NCBI RefSeq assembly: GCF_030272615.1
Contig: NW_026729145.1
Span: forward strand, 72,501-92,500
Direction: 5' to 3'
DNA from: Cryptomeria japonica
Taxonomy: Eukaryota > Streptophyta > Pinopsida > Cupressales > Cupressaceae
Length of the DNA: 20,000 nt
A program made the translations under genes and the position numbers. The notes beneath the pieces were generated by a model, which worked only from the letters and a program-made list of their open reading frames with translations, ran no database searches and was not told the origin of the DNA. The first letter of the stretch is position 1. Every line of letters starts with the position of its first letter. Below are positions 16,301 to 20,000 of this stretch, piece by piece.

Positions 16301-18030
16301 CCCTCTAGCCGTTGGGGCTTTCTCGCCGCATCCCTCGCCTCGCACCCCGATTGCTATTCGGTGAGGCTCCTCGGCCGCCTTGGAACTATCTGTGTATCGG
16401 ACGCATCGCGGGATAAGGGGTTGGCAGTGGTAGTCGCCCCAAGCGCGTCCGATGCTTGGACCATTCCGAGGCGGCCCTGCAGCCTCTTCCGTCTAGCCGT
16501 TGGGGCCATCTCGCTGCATCCCCCACCTCGCACCACGATTGCTATGCGGTGAGGCTCCTTGGCCGCCTCGGAACTATCTGTGTATCGGACGCATCGCGGG
16601 ATAAGGGGTTGTCACTGGTAGTCGCCCCAAGCGCGTCCGATGCTTGGACTATTCCGAGGCGGCCCTGCAGCCTCTTCCGTCTAGCCGTTGGGGCCATCTC
16701 GCCGCATCCCCCAGCTCCTCGGCCGCCTCGGAACTATCTGTGTATCGGACGCATCGCGGGATAAGGGGTTGGCAGTGGTAGTCGCCCCAAGCGCGTTCGA
16801 TGCTTGGACTATTCCGAGGCGGCCCCGCAGCCTCTTCCGTCTACCCTTTGGGGCCATCTCGCCGCATCCCTCGCCTCGCACCCCGATTGCTATGCGGTGA
16901 GGCTCCTCGGCCGCCTGGGAACTATCTTCGTATCGGATGCATCGCGGGATAAGGGGTTGTCACTGGTAGTCGCCCCAAGCGCGTCCGATGCTTGGACTAT
17001 TCCGAGGCGGCCCTGTGGCCTCTTCCGTCTAGCCGTTGGGGCCATCTCGCCGCATCCCTCACCTCGCACCCCCATTGCTATGCGGTGAGGCTCCTCGGCC
17101 GCCTTGGAACTGTCTTCGTATCGGAAGCATCGCGGGATAAGGGGTTGTCACTGGTAGTCGCCCCAAGCGCGTCCGATGCTTGGACTATTCCGAGGCGGCC
17201 CTGCAGCCTCTTCCGTCTAGCCGTTGGGGCCATCTCGCCGCATCCCCCACCTCGCACCCGGATTGCTATGCGGTGAGGCTCCTCGGCCGCCTTGGAACTA
17301 TCTTCGTATCGGACGCATCGCGGGATAAGGGGTTGTCACTGGTAGTCGCCCCAAGCGCGTCCGATGCTTGGACTATTCCGACGCGGCCCTGTGGCCTCTT
17401 CCGTCTAGCCGTTGGGGCCATCTCGCCGCATCCCCCACCTCGCACCCCGATTGCTATGCGGTGAGGCTCCTCGGCCGCCTTGGAACCATCTTCGTATCGG
17501 ACGCATCGCGGGATGAGGGGTTGTCACTGGTAGTCGCCCCAAGCGCGTCCGATGCTTGGACCATTCCGAGGCGGCCCTGAAGCCTCTTCCGTCTAGCCGT
17601 TGGGGCCTTCCCGCCCCATCCCTCGCCTCGCACCCCCGATTGCTATGCGGTGAGGCTCCTCGGCCGCCTTGGAACCATCTGTGTATCGGACGCATCGCGG
17701 GATAAGGGGTTGGCACTGGTAGTCGCCCCAAGCGCGTCCGATGCTTGGAGCATTCCGAGGTGGCCCTGAAGCCTCTTCCGTCTAGCCGTTGGGGCCTTCC
17801 CGCCCCATCCCTCGCCTCGCACCCCGATTGATATGCGGTGAGGCTCCTCGGCCGCCTTGGAACTATCTGTGTATCGGACGCATCGCGGGATAAGGGGTTG
17901 GCACTGGTAGTCGTCCCAATCGCGTCCGATGCTTGGACCATTCCGAGGCGGCCCTGCAGCCTCTTCCGTTTAGCCGTCGGGGCCTTCCCGCCGCATCCCT
18001 CGCCTCGCATCCCGATTCCTATGCGGTGAG
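13341..18030 (+). repeat. 188-bp tandem array, about 25 units
   Basis: Units start with GATTGCTATGCGGTGAGGC at 13341, 13529, 13717 and every 188 bases to 16537. A shortened unit follows (28 bp missing, junction near 16713). The array then continues at 16885, 17073, 17261, 17449, 17638 (one extra C) and 17826, with a degrading copy at 18014. Units from 13529 to about 16300 are almost identical. Units after 16313 share GGGGCCATCTCGCCGC or GGGGCCTTCCCGCC in place of GGGTCCTTCTCGCCGC and diverge further. A 70-codon frame recurs in each unit. I do not regard it as a gene: it has no upstream signals, and the units vary without frame-preserving bias. Confidence 0.97.
13543..13666 (+). other. Inverted repeat in each 188-bp unit (example: second unit)
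   Basis: Arms 13543-13586 and 13623-13666 are 44 nt each with a 36-nt loop. For the array consensus I counted 32 of 44 Watson-Crick columns, including GAGGCT, GGCCGCCT, GGAA and ATCGGACGCG as uninterrupted blocks. GGGG...CCCC in the loop can extend the stem. The same structure recurs in every full unit at a 188-base step. Confidence 0.8.
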
Positions 18031-18250
18031 TCTTCTCGGCCGCCGCGGAACTATACCTGTTATTGCTACTGCATCCTTCGGCTGGTAACCTCCTCTGCCG
18101 CCTTGGAACGTTCTCTTTGTCGGACGCGTCGCGGGATAAGGGGTTGGCACTGGTAGTCGCCCCAAGCGCGCCCGATGCATAGACCGCTCCGAGTTGACCT
18201 TGCTTTCAGCCTCTCACATGCATAGACCTCTCTGAGTCGACCCTGCAGCC
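18031..18250 (+). repeat. Degenerate 188-type copy
   Basis: The order of the unit is still readable: CCGCCTTGGAACGTTCTC, GTCGGACGCGTCGCGGGATA, AGGGGTTGGCACTGGTAGTC, GCCCCAAGCGCGCCCGATGC. It is interrupted by unrelated text at 18050-18090 and followed by a small duplication (ATGCATAGACC at 18175 and 18218). Confidence 0.85.
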
Positions 18251-18560
18251 TCTCACGTTTAGCCTTTGGAATCTCGCCTCACAACATGATTGCTATCCTT
18301 GATGCATCCCTTGCCTCGAGCCCTGATTGCTTTCTTGGCTGCATCCCTCCTCTCCTCACAGCCCGGTTGTCATCACTGCTTCATCCGTCGCTTCATGCAT
18401 TCTGGCTGCTGGGCCCTTCCCACCGCACACCTCGATTGCTATCTCTTCTGCATCACACACCCCGATTGCTATCTCTGCTACATCCCTCGGCTCTCACTTC
18501 TGCATCCTTCGCCTCCCACCTCGATTGCTATCAATGCTGCATCCGTAACCTCACACCCCG
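18251..18560 (+). repeat. Short subrepeats derived from the 188-bp unit
   Basis: At least seven variable copies of one part of the unit (GCATCCCTCGCCTC, then CACCCCGATTGCTATC) follow each other at about 25-55 bp spacing. The rest of the unit is absent. The next full-type copy starts at 18560. Confidence 0.75.
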
Positions 18561-18700
18561 ATTGCTATGCGGGGAGGCTCCTTGGCCGCCTTGGAAATTT
18601 CTGTGTGTCGGACGCACCGCGGGATAAGGGGTTGGCACTGGTAGTCGCCCCAAGTGCGCCCGATTCTTAGACCGCTTCGAGGTGACCTCGTAGCCTCTTT
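18560..18700 (+). repeat. Last recognisable 188-type copy
   Basis: The copy starts with GATTGCTATGCGGGGAGGCT and runs through GGACGCACCGCGGGATAAGG and GGTAGTCGCCCCAAGTGCGC to a diverged end (CTTAGACCGCTTCGAGG). It is interrupted from 18700 on. Confidence 0.85.
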
Positions 18701-19607
18701 CGTCCAGGCTTCCTGCCTTCAACGCCCTTTTTACACCTCGATTGCTATGCGCGGGCTCGTTGGCGTCTATCACCTCTCTGCGAAGAGTGGCACGATGATT
18801 GTTGGGGTAAATCGTAGCAGTCCGATCTCTGGCCTTGGGCCATTGTGAGGGCTGATCGATTTCCTGTGCGCATCTCGTGTTCGCCCAGTAACAGACTCGA
18901 CGACTTGTAATCGGTCTTGTTCCCGATTGTTCCTGGAGGTAGTCTTCGGAACTCTTGGATTTGACCTGTCACTCGAACTGTCCTCTTCCGAGGATGCTTG
19001 TGTGTGTGTGCTTGTGCCATTTCCTTGGCGGTATTAACGAGATATTAAAGAGCGGAGTGAGCGCCTCGCCCAGCTATGTTTGGGGCTCTCACTCCCTTAC
19101 CCGGTGTGCGACCGCTTTGCACGTAGGTTGCGGAGCATCGCGACTCTTTCGATGTTTGGCGGTTGTCTTCCGGTGATGCGTTGGTCCCGAAGTGCACGTT
19201 ACTAGCATTTCTGCCATTGTTCTCGATCTTTGGCACGTTCCTTCGTTGCAATTGGATATATATCTCCGTTTATACGCGCAGGCTTCTCCCGCCTATTCAG
19301 CGCTGTCCCACTCTCAGCACTCTCGTGGTCTCCTTGGCTTCTCTCTCCCGTGAGCGAGCTCTCTTCTCGAGTCTTTTCCATGTCCCATGGAGGTTGCCTT
19401 GCGAAATTCGGGCACACAAACGTGACCGGATAAGAGCGGAATTGCCTATGAGGAGAAGCTCACCTTAGGGAGCAGCAATGCCGAGTGTTTCGACAGAGGG
19501 TAGAGGGGGCGTTGTTTGGGCGGTTGCACAAAAGAGTGCTACGGTTGCACTGAAGGTTGCTTCTTCGTCTCCGACGAACTCTTCGAGGCAAAAAAGCTTG
19601 TATACGG
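18701..19607. other. Mostly unique spacer or external transcribed spacer, no gene seen
   Basis: A last GATTGCTATGCG fragment lies near 18740. After that I see no repeat of the earlier families. There is a short GT run (19001-19008) and a pyrimidine-rich stretch (about 19280-19390). Open frames are short and overlap on both strands. No 18S start (the usual plant 18S 5' end) is present. Confidence 0.6.
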
Positions 19608-19682
19608 GGTCGAGGTGGGACTGTTCGTGCGAGTTGCGCCACCAAAAGTGCGTAGGGGGCATATACCTGGGAAATGGATGTC
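19608..19682 (+). repeat. 318-bp-period repeat, first occurrence
   Basis: Bases 19608-19682 recur at 19926-20000 with about six differences. Shared text includes ACCAAAAGTGCGTAGGGGGC and CTGGGAAATGGATGTC. The repeat continues past the window, so its full length is unknown. Confidence 0.85.
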
Positions 19683-19925
19683 TCTGAGTGGCCTTACTCG
19701 GTCGCGTGCACGGTGCATTCTCTAACGGCAGGACTGTCGCGAGCATGTGCGGTTCGGATGTTTTCGGGTAAAGGGTTCCGTACGGGATGTTCTTCCCAGG
19801 CTCCTGTGAACCGAGACTCTGCATCGTCGTGCTCCGGCTCCCGTGGGTGCTTCATGCCTCGTCGAGCTGTTTGTCGTGGACGATTAAGGCCGAGGCCTTC
19901 CTTCGAGAGGGGAATTGTTCAGGCT
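19683..19925. other. Interval between the two 318-period copies
   Basis: No internal repeat or gene is recognised in these 243 bases. They are presumably the remainder of the 318-bp unit. Confidence 0.5.
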
Positions 19926-20000
19926 GGTCGAGGCGGGATTGTTCGTGCGGGGTGCACCACCAAAAGTGCGTAGGGGGCATATGCCTGGGAAATGGATGTC
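19926..20000 (+). repeat. 318-bp-period repeat, second occurrence (cut by window edge)
   Basis: This is the second copy of 19608-19682 at an offset of 318 bases. It suggests a further tandem array begins at the right edge of the window. Confidence 0.85.

Noticed and set aside
13448-18029. A chain of near-identical 70- to 94-codon frames every 188 bases, looking like a repeat protein or small gene family
   Set aside because: Each is closed by a stop in its own unit, substitutions are not frame-aware, and the context is rDNA spacer. The signal is the DNA repeat.
13341-18030. CRISPR array
   Set aside because: The units are 188 bp with no unique spacers and no cas genes, and the setting is eukaryotic rDNA.
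19254-19266. TATATATAT-like stretch as a further Pol I promoter
   Set aside because: It lacks the following GGGG and the GAGAATCGGACAAATA lead-in shared by all thirteen promoter copies.
1-20000. Transposable element or virus-derived sequence
   Set aside because: No reverse transcriptase, integrase, transposase, terminal repeat pair or target-site duplication could be recognised.

Overview
This window reads as non-coding nuclear ribosomal DNA spacer (rDNA intergenic spacer, IGS) of a land plant. It holds no protein-coding gene I can support. Two anchors identify it. (1) There is a complete 5S rRNA gene on the minus strand at 6005-6123, and the 5' part of a second one at 1-89. (2) The plus strand carries thirteen copies of the plant RNA polymerase I core promoter motif TATATAGGGG between 8852 and 12973. 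Finding both in one spacer means a linked (L-type) arrangement, with 5S inside the 35S rDNA repeat and in the opposite orientation. L-type arrangements are known in streptophyte algae, bryophytes, ferns, some gymnosperms and a few angiosperms. From memory, the 5S sequence (CAGCGTTAGTGCACC, GCGCGCTTGGGCCGGAG) looks most gymnosperm-like. That is a tentative inference and I cannot name a species.

Layout. 1-6034 is one full 5S spacing unit, running from 5S copy 1 to 5S copy 2. It contains a unique stretch (90-860), a CACCC/TTGG minisatellite (about 861-1344) and a long GGTGCGCACC-rich complex array (1345-5640). That array is punctuated by seven T-rich modules and includes 207-bp tandem units. A short GC-rich stretch then leads into the 3' side of 5S copy 2. 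From 6035 the unit begins again and is almost identical to 1-1344 up to 7378. There it breaks off at the centre of a 24-bp palindrome and runs into a much longer CACCC array (to about 8590).

From about 8766 to 13340 the window is a Pol I promoter nursery. It holds six class A promoters on mostly 157-bp repeats, a 38-bp minisatellite, four class B promoters on 311-bp repeats, a block of 57-63-bp promoter-upstream-like repeats without a core, and three class C promoters on 440-490-bp repeats. The last of these (12964) is the nearest to the downstream region. 13341-18030 is a highly homogeneous 188-bp tandem array of about 25 units, each with a 44-nt imperfect inverted repeat. It is followed by degenerate copies, a subrepeat zone (18250-18560), a largely unique stretch, and the start of another repeat of 318-bp period at the window edge. 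No 26S 3' end or 18S 5' end is visible, so the spacer is longer than 20 kb.

How it would work (inference). Pol I would transcribe left to right from the gene promoter and possibly from the spacer promoters, and Pol III would transcribe 5S right to left. The 188-bp array is either inside a very long 5' external transcribed spacer or in spacer DNA with a further promoter beyond the window. The sequence alone does not decide this. The many long open frames on both strands are by-products of GC-rich tandem repeats.
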